The notes under the pieces are model-generated. The model saw only the letters and a program-made list of their open reading frames with translations, did not search any database and was not told the DNA's origin. A program made the translations under genes and the position numbers. Below are positions 51,278 through 60,934 of a stretch of 64,000 nt of DNA, in pieces. This DNA is from Nitrosarchaeum sp. (GTDB lineage Archaea > Thermoproteota > Nitrososphaeria > Nitrososphaerales > Nitrosopumilaceae). The stretch's first letter is position 1, and the number at the start of each line of letters is the position of its first letter. The stretch is from contig NZ_JAILWF010000004.1 of assembly GCF_025699065.1 (NCBI RefSeq), forward strand, positions 62,001 to 126,000. The letters are read 5' to 3'.

Positions 51278-53020
51278 CTATTTTTTAGAAACACGGTATA
51301 CTGGATAATCAGGTTCAGTAGAGGAAAACGTATTTTCTATTTTTTTAAATATGTAACCATCAAAATTTTTAGCGCTTTTATAGAATTCTTCACCAATTAC
51401 CAAACCATTTGCGGGAGCAAGCCTATTTATTTTTGCACATCGATTTACAGTATTTCCAAAGATATCATTGATAGAAGATGTAGATGTTTTTGCAATTCTA
51501 ACAATTCCATAGGTTGAACTAGTTCTATAATCAAAAATAGGTAGTTTTTGATTTTCAAGTTTTTTTACAATATCATCATGTAACTCTCCTAATGCAAGAC
51601 AACAATCTAGACATTTTTTTAATGTAGATTCTTCTTCTGAATGTATAACCGGAAAATAGAATAATAATGCATCCCCAATATTTTTTATTACAATTCCACC
51701 AAAATTTCTTACAGTAGAAGCAATAGAGTTAAGAAAAATTTTATAAAATTCACTAGTTTGTGATTCAGATAAATTAAGAGTGATTTTTGTTGAATTCATA
51801 ATATCAACCATACATACACAATATTGCTCACTATGATCAGAAAATTGCAATAAGATATCTTCTTGTTGTTTTATAACATCTTCTTTTTCTTTAATTTCAA
51901 TTAATGATTTCTGAAGCTTTTCAGTCATTAAATCAAATGCCTGAGATAGCTCACCGATTTCATCTTTAGTTGTGATATTTGTTCGAACATTAAAGTCACC
52001 ACTTGCAACTTTGTTTGCAGCATTTTTTAATTTAATTAGAGGTCGTGACATAGATTTTGAAATTAGAAATGCTACAATTGTCATTATTATAGTGATCACT
52101 AAACCAGTTTGAAAAATTCTATTTTGGAGTATTATAACAGGCTGAATTGTTTCTGATTCGTCAATTTCTGCAAGTAAAACAAATCCTAAATCATTAGCAC
52201 AGTATGATGATCCATAAATATTGATTTTTCTATAATCCAAATAAATTCCTGAAAAATCTTCTGATTCCCTAAAACATTTTTGGACAGGAATAGTATCAAC
52301 TTTTTGTTTAAAGATAGCGTTTTCTATGAATCTAGATTCAGATAACATCAAGAATCCGTCACTTACGATATAAACTTCGCCTGTTTTTCCTAAACCACTT
52401 GAATCAGTCAAAATATTATCTAATGATTCAGTTCTCATTCTAGAGATAACTACTCCAATTGGTTCATCATTTTTTTTATCATCTAGAGCAAAAATTGGAG
52501 AAACTATAATCATCTTTTTACCAGTTGCAGTTGGCTCAAAATCCACTATTGGTTTTTTTAATCCTTTTTGAAATAGTGGATCTTGAAGAAAATTATTATC
52601 AGTTAGTTTACCTAGTGAAAAGTAAACATTACCATTTGCACCAATAATTTTTACATCCTCAAAACCTATTGAAAACCCAACTAATGTTTGAAATGCTTGG
52701 ATTTGAGTAAGGAAGTCTCTACGTTTGATTTCTCTTTCTTTCTGCAAATCATCTTCTGAGACTTGGTTTAAATCATTAACAAGAATTTTTATCATTGGGT
52801 CATTTGCTAAAATTTGATTTTGGTCAATTCGTGATTCAAAAAGAAGTCTAATAGCATTACCACGTGTAACTGATTCGCCTAATAATAGATCACTAGCTCT
52901 TTCTATTAGAATTTGTTCAGCATAGTTAAAGCTCAAATAAGCTGTAACCAAAAGTGTAATTACAGACACTATAATTACTAAAAATATCAATTTTTTATCT
53001 ATACTAAAGGAAATTTGCAA
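51278..53020 (-). CDS. dCache-HAMP-class III nucleotide cyclase
   Basis: The protein has 580 residues. A first membrane helix (about 12-30), a large extracytoplasmic sensor region (about 35-295, dCache-like), a second helix (about 300-325) and a HAMP linker (SRPLIKLKNAANKVASGDFN and on) lead into an adenylate/guanylate cyclase domain (about 395-560). That domain has the metal aspartates in CMVDIMNSTKITLN and NIGDALLFYF. It would make cAMP or cGMP after an external signal. The signal and nucleotide specificity are not known. Confidence 0.88.
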   Translation of the reverse strand: MQISFSIDKKLIFLVIIVSVITLLVTAYLSFNYAEQILIERASDLLLGESVTRGNAIRLLFESRIDQNQILANDPMIKILVNDLNQVSEDDLQKEREIKRRDFLTQIQAFQTLVGFSIGFEDVKIIGANGNVYFSLGKLTDNNFLQDPLFQKGLKKPIVDFEPTATGKKMIIVSPIFALDDKKNDEPIGVVISRMRTESLDNILTDSSGLGKTGEVYIVSDGFLMLSESRFIENAIFKQKVDTIPVQKCFRESEDFSGIYLDYRKINIYGSSYCANDLGFVLLAEIDESETIQPVIILQNRIFQTGLVITIIMTIVAFLISKSMSRPLIKLKNAANKVASGDFNVRTNITTKDEIGELSQAFDLMTEKLQKSLIEIKEKEDVIKQQEDILLQFSDHSEQYCVCMVDIMNSTKITLNLSESQTSEFYKIFLNSIASTVRNFGGIVIKNIGDALLFYFPVIHSEEESTLKKCLDCCLALGELHDDIVKKLENQKLPIFDYRTSSTYGIVRIAKTSTSSINDIFGNTVNRCAKINRLAPANGLVIGEEFYKSAKNFDGYIFKKIENTFSSTEPDYPVYRVSKK

Positions 53021-53164
53021 TCAATTTTTGTTATTTTTATACAATATCAATTCTTCGTGTATTTTCTATGATAAGAATAGCTTTACTAGGACATAACTAG
53101 TTTTCATAAAGGAATTATTCATGATTTAAGTTGGTTTCTTAATATAGATAATTTAGAAATTTAT

Positions 53165-54319
53165 TTAATTTTTAGAAATTTTAAATTTAGAACCCCATTT
53201 ACCGTTTTGATTTTTTGTTGGTTTTTTTGATAAATTATCTAACATTTCATATGTAATTGTAAATCCATTACCTACCATCGTGGCATCCTTATCATACTCA
53301 TTTTTGTTAGGCACAAATTCATTCGGTAAATCCTTAATTTTTTTAGTTTTAATATCAAATAACCTAATTTCCTTACCATTTTCAAGTTTGATAAGTGCAT
53401 CATTACTAAGACTTTGAATTGAAAAATTTTCAAAAAATCTTATCATTCCACCTTTTTTTAATTTAATTTTAGAATCATAAGTGATTTTACTTCCATAAAA
53501 TAAAATTTCTCGTGCACTAATTTCAACATCATCTTCCAAATTAAGAACCATAATAATATCAGCTTCGAGAGAAACTGTATTAATTATATTTTCTGCAATA
53601 ATTTTTCCATTTGGTGCAGATACAAAAGTCCGTTGTTCTTGAGTTTTAAAAATTCCAACTCTCCCATCTGAATCTTGAATTTTATATTTCCTACCAAAAA
53701 TATTTCCAACCACGATATCACCATTATCTGCGATCACTGTAGAGCCATTTTCAATTTTGTATTTATTTTCAAGTGGGTTAATAAATTTAAAATCTCCTTT
53801 TGTCAAATGAATATTTGTTCTAAATTCTTCAGTCCAAGATGGACTTGTTATATTTCCCTGCATAATAATAGGTCCATCATAAGTTAGATTGCCTGCCATA
53901 AAATTTCCTTTGATTGACAGTATACCGTTAGCTTTTCGTTCAAGTTCAATTTCTCCAAGGGTTTTTGAACCAAATAATTTAATGCCAGTTGAATTTGTTC
54001 TATTAAGTTCTGCTGCCCACTCTTCTGCTAATTTCATTTCTTTGAATAATTCTTGGCCTAAAATTTGATTTTTTCTTCGTATATCCTCTTCTGAATCGCC
54101 AGAATAAACTCTAGAATTTCTAATTTTTTCAAGATCAGTTTCAGGATATTTTTTACCGATTTTAAGATCTTCATATGCTTGTTTGATTTTTATGAATTGA
54201 TCATTTTCTCCTCCTTTATCAGAATGATAAAGCAATGCTAATCGTCGGAATGCATTACGAATTTCATGTTCGGTTGAGCCTTCAATAATTCCCAATATGT
54301 CATAGTTACTCTCCACCAT
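53165..54319 (-). CDS. J-domain-like protein with altered HPD motif and beta-rich C-terminus
   Basis: The protein has 384 residues. The first 55 resemble a J-domain (SNYDILGIIEGSTEHEIRNA, then FRRLALLYHSDKGGENDQFI). The key HPD triplet, needed to stimulate Hsp70, reads HSD. The rest (about 110-384) is a long beta-rich region with repeated short strands (GNIFGRKYKIQDSDGRVGIF), of unknown family. It may be a cochaperone that no longer activates Hsp70, or an unrelated scaffold. No DnaK gene is adjacent. Confidence 0.78.
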   Translation of the reverse strand: MVESNYDILGIIEGSTEHEIRNAFRRLALLYHSDKGGENDQFIKIKQAYEDLKIGKKYPETDLEKIRNSRVYSGDSEEDIRRKNQILGQELFKEMKLAEEWAAELNRTNSTGIKLFGSKTLGEIELERKANGILSIKGNFMAGNLTYDGPIIMQGNITSPSWTEEFRTNIHLTKGDFKFINPLENKYKIENGSTVIADNGDIVVGNIFGRKYKIQDSDGRVGIFKTQEQRTFVSAPNGKIIAENIINTVSLEADIIMVLNLEDDVEISAREILFYGSKITYDSKIKLKKGGMIRFFENFSIQSLSNDALIKLENGKEIRLFDIKTKKIKDLPNEFVPNKNEYDKDATMVGNGFTITYEMLDNLSKKPTKNQNGKWGSKFKISKN

Positions 54320-54409
54320 TTTCTCTCAGTTTTTGGTTATTCTTTTCATATTTCCTATACTTTTAGTTTATTACGATATAAAATATTGAGAATTTTCATT
54401 AAATGAAAT

Positions 54410-54795
54410 CTATATCATGTCTTTTAAAAACCCAGTAAAACTATCTGATGGATTAGAAACTATTAGAATTATTGCTGACGGACAATATTTTTTGATTTTC
54501 TTTGCGATATCTTTAATCATTTTAACTTGTGCATCCATCATTTCAGTTCGAGATTTTAGATAAGTTCCGTACTAGCTGTAATTATAACAACATCAGAACC
54601 AACTATTTTAGAAAAATCATCAGTTCCATGAATTGAAACACTAGAATTTTCAGGTACAGTATTTGATATATCTAGTGCCTCGCCTATGGCTTTATTCTTT
54701 GTACGATTTACTAATAATACATCATCTAATGAGGTAGATATACAAAGAAAAGCAATTACTGTTCCAACTTTACCGCTTCCTATTATAGTAATCAT
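54410..54795 (-). pseudogene. Malate/lactate dehydrogenase remnant, frameshifted and truncated
   Basis: Reading from 54795, the NAD-binding half begins MITIIGSGKVGTVIAFLCIS and includes SVSIHGTDDFSKIVGSDVVI. The frame stops with TAA just after TASTELI (54556). A shift of one base recovers YLKSRTEMMDAQVKMIKDIA and VSNPSDSFTGFLK until TAG at 54412. Both parts match consecutive stretches of malate dehydrogenase, but the substrate-binding half with the catalytic His is missing. It is therefore a pseudogene. Confidence 0.85.
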
Positions 54796-54911
54796 TGCAG
54801 ATTAATCTTCTCCATTTTATAATTAGGATAAAACAAATTGTTTAAATTAATTAAAACATATAATTCAAGTTGCATATTATAATTCCAAAGCAAATTTGTA
54901 CTAAAAATGAT

Positions 54912-54930
54912 TGCATTGCAGTGCAATGCA
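54912..54930. promoter_or_regulatory. Perfect 19-base palindrome (operator candidate)
   Basis: TGCATTGCA, one central G and TGCAATGCA make a perfect inverted repeat. It stands about 10-20 bases upstream of the TATA-like TTATATTA (54940-54947) of the HTH gene at 54969. The position fits an operator bound by that gene's own product. Confidence 0.55.
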
Positions 54931-54968
54931 GTCCTACTTGTTATATTAAATTGATATAATAAATAATC

Positions 54969-55301
54969 ATGCAACAATTAATTTCAGGAAAAAAAATAGA
55001 CGATGATTCAAGGAAAGATGCAATTCTTGATGTCATATCAGACAAATATTGTCGATCTATTTTAGAAAACACCATGGAAAAACCAAAATCAGCAATAGAG
55101 ATAAGTGGTGAAACCAAAATCCCAATAAGTACTGTTTATAGAAGACTACAAACATTACATGATAACAAATTGCTGGGAATTTCTGGTTCAATTAGTGATG
55201 ATGGTAAAAAATACTTTCTATACAAAAGTAAAGTTAAGGCCATATCTACATCATATATTGGAAATAACATCGAAGTTGAAATTGTACCTAATACTTGTTA
55301 G
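54969..55301 (+). CDS. Winged-helix transcriptional regulator
   Basis: The protein has 110 residues. The HTH lies at about 40-80 (KSAIEISGETKIPISTVYRR, then LQTLHDNKLLG), followed by a wing and beta strands (YFLYKSKVKAIS). The style is ArsR/TrmB-like, effector unknown. A 19-base palindrome upstream suggests autoregulation, and its divergent neighbour is the malate dehydrogenase remnant. Confidence 0.8.
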   Translation: MQQLISGKKIDDDSRKDAILDVISDKYCRSILENTMEKPKSAIEISGETKIPISTVYRRLQTLHDNKLLGISGSISDDGKKYFLYKSKVKAISTSYIGNNIEVEIVPNTC

Positions 55302-55383
55302 GTACTAGATATTTTTATTTTTATTGAAATCAAATTTGATAATCTAAGTTTAGTTTTAAATGAAAATTATAAACATAATTAAT

Positions 55384-56235
55384 ATGAAAAAAATTTATTC
55401 ATCTCCTGTAATTTCTGTTAATCCAGAGTCATCAATTTTTGATGCATTATTACAAATGCAAACTAATTTTGTAAAACATATAGTAATTTCTATTAAAAAT
55501 ATGCCTGTTGGAATTGTAACTGAACGAGATATCAATAAATTTTTAGAAGAAAATAAAACTGCACATGCAATAAATGAAATTCCGATTAAACATGTTATGA
55601 CAAAAAATGTGATTACCATATCTGAAGGAATAGAAGATTATTTTGAACAATGTGCAGCAAGAATGGAAACTTTCAAAATTGGTTCTATAGTTATTGTAAA
55701 TGATAAAGGAGAATTAACTGGAATTATTTCAAGAACAGATTTAGTGAAATCATTTGCTGTTGTATTTGGTGGAAAGTATTTAGTGAAAAATTTTATGAGT
55801 AGAAATATTGTTACGTGTAGAAAAACTGATTCAATTAAATTTGCAATAAGTATAATGAATAAAAATCAAGTTTCAAGATTGATTGTAACTAATGATGATG
55901 GTTGCCCTATTGGTCTTATTAGTACTAATACATTATTAACACATAGTGATTATTTTACTAAAGGCAATACACGGTCTAGAGATTATTTGATTCCAATAAA
56001 TGCAAAAAAATTAACTGTTGCGGATTTACTAACTGATGAACTTTTAACAATAAACGAAGAAGAAGATTTAGTAGTAGCGGCTAACAAAATGATAAAAAAC
56101 AAAATTAGCGGGATTCCTGTTGTAGATTTTAATAATAATTTAGTAGGGATAGTTAGTAAAACTGATGTTGTAAGGGCTCTTTCTATTGTAAAACCGCATG
56201 AGAAATTAAGATTACAGTACAAGGAATTGTATTGA
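55384..56235 (+). CDS. Four-CBS-domain protein
   Basis: From ATG 55384 the protein has 283 residues; an ATG at 55360 would add eight. Four CBS domains are visible: SSPVISVNPESSIFDALLQM, HVMTKNVITISEGIEDYFEQ, NFMSRNIVTCRKTDSIKFAI and DLLTDELLTINEEEDLVVAA. Their G-I-V/I-S-R-T-D-L loops are kept, so two Bateman modules would bind adenine nucleotides. No catalytic domain is attached. It is a free-standing energy or cofactor sensor. Confidence 0.88.
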   Translation: MKKIYSSPVISVNPESSIFDALLQMQTNFVKHIVISIKNMPVGIVTERDINKFLEENKTAHAINEIPIKHVMTKNVITISEGIEDYFEQCAARMETFKIGSIVIVNDKGELTGIISRTDLVKSFAVVFGGKYLVKNFMSRNIVTCRKTDSIKFAISIMNKNQVSRLIVTNDDGCPIGLISTNTLLTHSDYFTKGNTRSRDYLIPINAKKLTVADLLTDELLTINEEEDLVVAANKMIKNKISGIPVVDFNNNLVGIVSKTDVVRALSIVKPHEKLRLQYKELY

Positions 56236-56281
56236 CTTGATTTAGAAACTATACTTGCATTAAAATGTCTGAACTAAAGCG

Positions 56282-56312
56282 GTACATGGAATTTTTTCAT
56301 CTTACCATGTAC
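56282..56312. terminator. Inverted repeat between convergent genes
   Basis: GTACATGG (56282-56289) and CCATGTAC (56305-56312) form a perfect 8-base stem with a 15-base loop containing T6. The position, between convergent CBS and secreted-protein genes, suggests a bidirectional transcript-end hairpin. A mismatch ends the stem. Confidence 0.4.
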
Positions 56313-56325
56313 GGTGTAGGGATAA

Positions 56326-56967
56326 TTATTTTCTAATTTTAAAAAGAGCAATTGAAGCCATGATAATTCCCAATACACTGATACTAATAGCAAGATAACT
56401 AACATTCAACTGTTGATTAGATTGTTCTAATTCAATGAATGATTTTTTTAAATTATTTACTTCTCCAAGAAGTGCTGTATGTCCATCAATTAGTTGAGTT
56501 AATGTAAGATCAGATGGTTTTGGAAATTCAATGTAAGAACGTTCATCAACTTTTGGAGGATGCATAGATAAGCTTATTGGAGTTTCTTCAATATTACCTA
56601 AAACATTTACTTGATAAAACCCAGATACTGTCGGATTAACAAATGCATAATATTTTCCAGGAATGTTATGATCAGGCGATAGAGAAAGTATTATTTTTTC
56701 TTCCTTGAATAATAATTCTAGTTTTAAAGATTTTTCCAGCCCAGATACACCATCATCAAATTTTTGTTGCTTTAATTCTAGACCAGGCTCAAGATGACTA
56801 ACTAGCAATTCAATACCATTTGTTTCTCCTGAGACTACAGGCTCATTCATCCATCCAATTTCCAATCTGTATTCACCTACAGAATCAATTGTATGAGCAA
56901 AAGCAGTACTAAAAGTACCAGAAATTAGTAATATCAAAAATAGTAAATTTTTAAAATTCAATGACAA
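56326..56967 (-). CDS. Secreted/anchored beta-sandwich protein
   Basis: The protein has 213 residues. A signal peptide (about 5-25, ending FAHT), a beta-sandwich (about 28-140, with IGWMNEPVVSGETNGIELLV), a short coiled coil (LGEVNNLKKSFIELEQSNQQ) and a C-terminal helix (about 190-210) follow one another. The sequence resembles YtkA-like or CopC-like extracellular beta domains in shape, but no metal motif is seen. The function is unknown. Confidence 0.65.
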   Translation of the reverse strand: MSLNFKNLLFLILLISGTFSTAFAHTIDSVGEYRLEIGWMNEPVVSGETNGIELLVSHLEPGLELKQQKFDDGVSGLEKSLKLELLFKEEKIILSLSPDHNIPGKYYAFVNPTVSGFYQVNVLGNIEETPISLSMHPPKVDERSYIEFPKPSDLTLTQLIDGHTALLGEVNNLKKSFIELEQSNQQLNVSYLAISISVLGIIMASIALFKIRK

Positions 56968-57068
56968 AAAAATTCATTTCTGTTTTAAAAAGGTTCTATA
57001 AATTACTGATAAGGAAATGTTATACAAAACCCTCAAAATTTAAGAACCCCTTCTTTCTCGTTGAACTA

Positions 57069-57947
57069 TTGGCAAAATTTACTGTTATATCTGGAAGTTC
57101 ATCTGAAGAATTAGCAAAAAAACTTGCAAAAAAACTAGATGCAAATTTTATAAAATCACAATTAAAGATTTTTCCCGATGGTGAAAGTAAAATTACTTTT
57201 CAAAAAAAACCTCAAAAAAATAAAATTATTGTCATACAATCAACATATCCACCTGTCGATGAGAATTTAATTCAGACACTTTCAATAATTTCAAAAGCAA
57301 AAGAATTTGCAACAGAAGTAATTGCAGTCATACCTTACATGGGTTATGCTCGTCAAGATAGAGAATTCTTACCCGGAGAAGTGATAACAATGAAAGTAAT
57401 TGCAAAGTTATTCAAAAGTGTAGGAACCTCTAGAATAATTGTTGTAGATATTCATAGTATAATGGGTTTAAAATATTTTAATATAAAAACAAAAAATGTG
57501 ACTGCAATTCCAGATCTAGCAAAATATTTTACAAAATTAAAATTAAAAAATCCATTAGTAGTATCTCCAGACCATGGGGGAAAAGAAAGAGCAAAAGAAT
57601 TTGCAAAGTTATTGAAAACAGAATACATAATTCTTGAGAAACAAAGAGATCGTAAAACCGGAAAAGTAGAAATTAAATCTACAAATTTTAATGAGATTTT
57701 AGGTAGAGATTTGATTTTAGTTGATGATATGATTAGTACCGGAGGGAGCATTATCAAAGCTACGGAATTTCTTAAAAAGCAAAAATGTGCACGAATATTT
57801 GTAGCATGTACGCATGCATTACTTAGAAATGGTGCTGAAAAGAAAATTAAAAATGCAGGAGTAACTAAAATAATTAGTACGAATACAATTCCTGGAAAAA
57901 CATCGTCAGTTGATGTTTCAGATACAATTGCAAAGGCAATAATATAA
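57069..57947 (+). CDS. prs: Ribose-phosphate pyrophosphokinase (PRPP synthetase)
   Basis: From the TTG at 57069 the protein has 292 residues, the archaeal size, beginning (M)AKFTVISGSSSEELAKKL. The frame is open to an ATG at 56961, but that extension would overlap the divergent gene and has no family match. Motifs are IPYMGYARQDREFLPGE, VSPDHGGKERAKEFA, and the PRPP loop LVDDMISTGGSI. It makes PRPP from ribose-5-phosphate and ATP. It is coupled to the Trm-G10 gene by TAATG. Confidence 0.93.
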   Translation: MAKFTVISGSSSEELAKKLAKKLDANFIKSQLKIFPDGESKITFQKKPQKNKIIVIQSTYPPVDENLIQTLSIISKAKEFATEVIAVIPYMGYARQDREFLPGEVITMKVIAKLFKSVGTSRIIVVDIHSIMGLKYFNIKTKNVTAIPDLAKYFTKLKLKNPLVVSPDHGGKERAKEFAKLLKTEYIILEKQRDRKTGKVEIKSTNFNEILGRDLILVDDMISTGGSIIKATEFLKKQKCARIFVACTHALLRNGAEKKIKNAGVTKIISTNTIPGKTSSVDVSDTIAKAII

Positions 57948-58894
57948 TGCCTGAGAGTTTTTTTATTTTATCTAAAGATTATCTAGAAATTGCAATTGAC
58001 GAAATAATTTCAATAGCAAAAACATATGATAGATTTGCCAAAGTACAAATTATATCAAATTTAGTAATAATTCAATCAAAGACAAATTGGAAGGAAATTG
58101 CAAATCGTGCAACTTTTGTAAAAATTTCGGGTCAAATACTTCGTAAAATGTCTGGTTTATTTTTAGATGAAGAAAATTTTGAAGTGTTAAAAAATGCCAA
58201 AACTTTTGTATGTAGAATTATTAATTTATCATCAAATAATTTCAACATTCCAGAATTAGAAAAGGCGATGGGAGACATGATAACTAAATTTTCAAAAGCT
58301 CAAGTTTCTCTTGAAAATCCAGATATCAGCATATATCTGATTTTTACCGATCAGGAAAATTTTTTTGGGTTTTCAAAAAGATATGAAATTAAAAGCAGAC
58401 CAAAGAAAATTAAAAAACACCCACATGAATTAGACTGGAAGCTTACGAGAGCTATGATAAATTTAGCTGGATTAAAAGAGGGAGAGACTGTTTGTGATCC
58501 ATTTTGTGGTACTGGAACTACATTGTTAGAAGCTGAATCGATGGGAATTCATGCAATTGGATTAGATTTTGATGAAAAAATGTGTAAAATTTCCAAAGAA
58601 AATTTAGATGCAAATCAATACAATTCAAAAATAATCAAGTCTGATTTCAGTCAATTAACTAAAATGATAAATGAATTTGATGGAATTGTTACAGATTTGC
58701 CTTATGGAACCGCTTCAAAATCATCAGAAAATCCTGAGGAATTATTGAAGAAATTTGTATCAATTTTGCCCAAGCGTAAGAAAATTGGTATTATGTGCAA
58801 GAAGGGATTTGAAAAAAAATTGAAGATAAACCCAATTAAAAAATATGAGATCTATAGGCATAAAAGCTTGACAAGAATAATTTTAATAAAATGA
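57947..58894 (+). CDS. tRNA (guanine10-N2)-methyltransferase-like THUMP enzyme
   Basis: The protein has 315 residues. A THUMP-type RNA-binding N-terminal half is followed by a Rossmann methyltransferase with [17 protein letters not shown] and the catalytic TDLPYGTAS (D-L-P-Y). These give the archaeal Trm-G10 group, which methylates G10 in tRNA. The ATG overlaps the prs stop by one base. It is followed by RNase Z with an ATGA overlap. Confidence 0.9.
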   Translation: MPESFFILSKDYLEIAIDEIISIAKTYDRFAKVQIISNLVIIQSKTNWKEIANRATFVKISGQILRKMSGLFLDEENFEVLKNAKTFVCRIINLSSNNFNIPELEKAMGDMITKFSKAQVSLENPDISIYLIFTDQENFFGFSKRYEIKSRPKKIKKHPHELDWKLTRAMINLAGLKEGETVCDPFCGTGTTLLEAESMGIHAIGLDFDEKMCKISKENLDANQYNSKIIKSDFSQLTKMINEFDGIVTDLPYGTASKSSENPEELLKKFVSILPKRKKIGIMCKKGFEKKLKINPIKKYEIYRHKSLTRIILIK

Positions 58895-59790
58895 AACTAG
58901 TGTTTTTAGGAACTTCAGCCGCTCAGCCTACTGAAAATAGAGGGTTGTCATGTATTTGCTTAGAAAGAGAAGGTGAAATTATAATGTTTGATGCAGGAGA
59001 AGCTGCACAAATTTCTTATTTAAAATCAGGTTTAGGTTGGAATAAAAAAATGAAAATTTTTGTTACACATCTTCACGGAGATCATTGTATAGGATTGTTA
59101 GGATTACTTCAGACAATGACTATGCAACATAGAACAGAGGCCTTAGAAATTTACGGACCTAGTGGAATTGAGGAATTTATATCTGCAAATATCAAAGTTC
59201 TAAATTTCGGATTATCATTTTCTGTTATTATTACAATAGTAGAAGATGGAATAGTATTTGATTCAAAAATTTATTCAATATATGCTTGTAAAGCTAATCA
59301 TTCAGTTACTACTTACTCATATCTTTTTGTAGAAAAAGATAAGCCCGGTAGATTCGATATAGAAAAAGCTAAGGCATTAGCAATTCCGGAAGGAAAGTTG
59401 TGGAATCAATTACAAAACGGAATGGAAATTAAAATTGAAGGAAGAATTATTCTTCCAGAACAGGTATTAGGAGAAAAAAGACCAGGTAAAAAAATTGGAA
59501 TTTCAGGAGATACAATACCAACAAAAGAATTAGAAAAATTCTTTGAGAATTGTGATTATCTTGTATTTGATTCTACATTTTTAGATGAAACTGCAGATAA
59601 AGCTGAAGAAACATGTCATTCAACGGCAAAACAAGCAGCGATGTTAGGAAAAAATGCTAAAGTAAAAAATCTGATCTTAACACATTTTTCTGCAAGATAT
59701 AAAGATGAAACTAGACATCTAGAAGAAGCAAAACAAATTCATCAGTCAGTTATTGCAGCAAAAGATTTCTTAGAAATTGAGATAAAATAA
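58891..59790 (+). CDS. rnz: Ribonuclease Z (tRNA 3'-processing endonuclease)
   Basis: The protein has 299 residues. It opens [20 protein letters not shown] and has the metal motif [15 protein letters not shown], with further ligands in [23 protein letters not shown] and TLDE-like [11 protein letters not shown]. RNase Z removes 3' trailers from pre-tRNA, producing ends for the CCA enzyme encoded downstream. The ATG overlaps the preceding stop by four bases. Confidence 0.94.
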   Translation: MKLVFLGTSAAQPTENRGLSCICLEREGEIIMFDAGEAAQISYLKSGLGWNKKMKIFVTHLHGDHCIGLLGLLQTMTMQHRTEALEIYGPSGIEEFISANIKVLNFGLSFSVIITIVEDGIVFDSKIYSIYACKANHSVTTYSYLFVEKDKPGRFDIEKAKALAIPEGKLWNQLQNGMEIKIEGRIILPEQVLGEKRPGKKIGISGDTIPTKELEKFFENCDYLVFDSTFLDETADKAEETCHSTAKQAAMLGKNAKVKNLILTHFSARYKDETRHLEEAKQIHQSVIAAKDFLEIEIK

Positions 59791-59794
59791 TTAA

Positions 59795-60511
59795 ATGTTT
59801 GAACTAGCCATAAAAAAGCTAAAAGAGGCTCAAAAAATCGTATTTGTTACAGGAGCAGGGATTTCTCAAGAGAGTGGAATTCCTACATTTAGAGGAAAAG
59901 ATGGATTATGGAGAAATTATGATGCAATGAAATTAGCTACAATTGATGCATTTTATGAAAATCCAAAATTAGTTTGGGAATGGTATAATGAAAGAAGGAA
60001 AAATATTTTTTCTGCAAAACCAAATTTAGGACATAAAGCAATAGCAGAATTAGAGAAGTTTGTAAAAGTTATCATATTAACTCAAAATATTGATGGGTTG
60101 CATCAAAGAGCAGGAAGTACTAAAGTGTTAGAATTACATGGAAGTATTATCGAAATAAAATGTACTGTTTGTAAATTTAAAAATAAAATTTTAACCGAGT
60201 TTACAAATATTCCACCTTTATGCAAATGTGGAAATATTTTAAGACCAAATGTAGTATGGTTTGGGGAACCGCTTCCACAAGATACATGGCAAGAAGCTAT
60301 GATTCATTCAAGTAATTGTGATATTATGATAATTGCAGGTACATCATTAGTGGTATCACCTGCAAATACATTACCACTTTATGCCAAACAAAATAATGCA
60401 TTTCTCATAGAATTAAATCCTGAAGAAACAATGATGTCATCTGATATGGATTTATCAGTAAGAAGTACTAGTGTTATTGCACTACCCCAATTACTATCAA
60501 TTTTTAAATAA
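59795..60511 (+). CDS. NAD-dependent sirtuin deacylase
   Basis: The protein has 238 residues. It has FVTGAGISQESGIPTFRGKD, LTQNIDGLHQRAGS, catalytic His in ELHGS, and zinc cysteines in KCTVCKFKN and PPLCKCGN. Sirtuins remove acyl groups from lysines with NAD. Archaeal targets include the chromatin protein Alba. It lies four bases after rnz and is co-transcribed. Confidence 0.93.
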   Translation: MFELAIKKLKEAQKIVFVTGAGISQESGIPTFRGKDGLWRNYDAMKLATIDAFYENPKLVWEWYNERRKNIFSAKPNLGHKAIAELEKFVKVIILTQNIDGLHQRAGSTKVLELHGSIIEIKCTVCKFKNKILTEFTNIPPLCKCGNILRPNVVWFGEPLPQDTWQEAMIHSSNCDIMIIAGTSLVVSPANTLPLYAKQNNAFLIELNPEETMMSSDMDLSVRSTSVIALPQLLSIFK

Positions 60512-60541
60512 ATAAAATTTTTAGTAATAATTAAATTAGTT

Positions 60542-60934
60542 TTAAAGAATTAACCAATCCAAAATACTATCAATATTAGATGAAGTCAATATTACTTTGA
60601 TTGGGCCTAATGGTGATTCATCTGGTTCTTCACAAAGAGCAACTATTCCCACTAATGCAGCCTGTTTATTGAGATAAAACCATGTTATATCACCTTCTAA
60701 ATTTTTTTCAAGTTGTCGTTGATAGATTTTTTGTGATTGATTTGAATGGATAACATCATAGATCTTTTCAAGTAAATTAAGATCCTTTGAGTTTGATACA
60801 ATAGAAAACTTTTCAATTTTTAGTTTTGCATTAGGAAAAACATTTAAAATTGCAGTTTCAATTTTTTTTGGATCTTCAGATGGATTTATTGAAGAAGTAA
60901 TTTCAATTTTACAACTAAGACTAGGAGCTCTCAT
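60542..60934 (-). CDS. UPF0201-family RNA-binding-type protein
   Basis: From ATG 60934 the protein has 130 residues. The pattern CKIEITSSINPSEDPKKIET, then QSQKIYQRQLEKN, matches the UPF0201 (DUF54) family. A TTG at 60943 would extend it by three residues. The ATG overlaps the UPF0200 stop by four bases (ATGA), which fixes the start. The fold resembles an RNA-binding domain. The function is unknown. Confidence 0.82.
   Translation of the reverse strand: MRAPSLSCKIEITSSINPSEDPKKIETAILNVFPNAKLKIEKFSIVSNSKDLNLLEKIYDVIHSNQSQKIYQRQLEKNLEGDITWFYLNKQAALVGIVALCEEPDESPLGPIKVILTSSNIDSILDWLIL

Noticed and set aside
54792-54977. 61-residue minus-strand ORF
   Set aside because: It covers the palindrome and promoter of the HTH gene, and its sequence shows no protein-like pattern.
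56961-57068. N-terminal extension of PRPP synthetase
   Set aside because: It overlaps the divergent gene, has no family match, and TTG 57069 gives the normal N-terminus.
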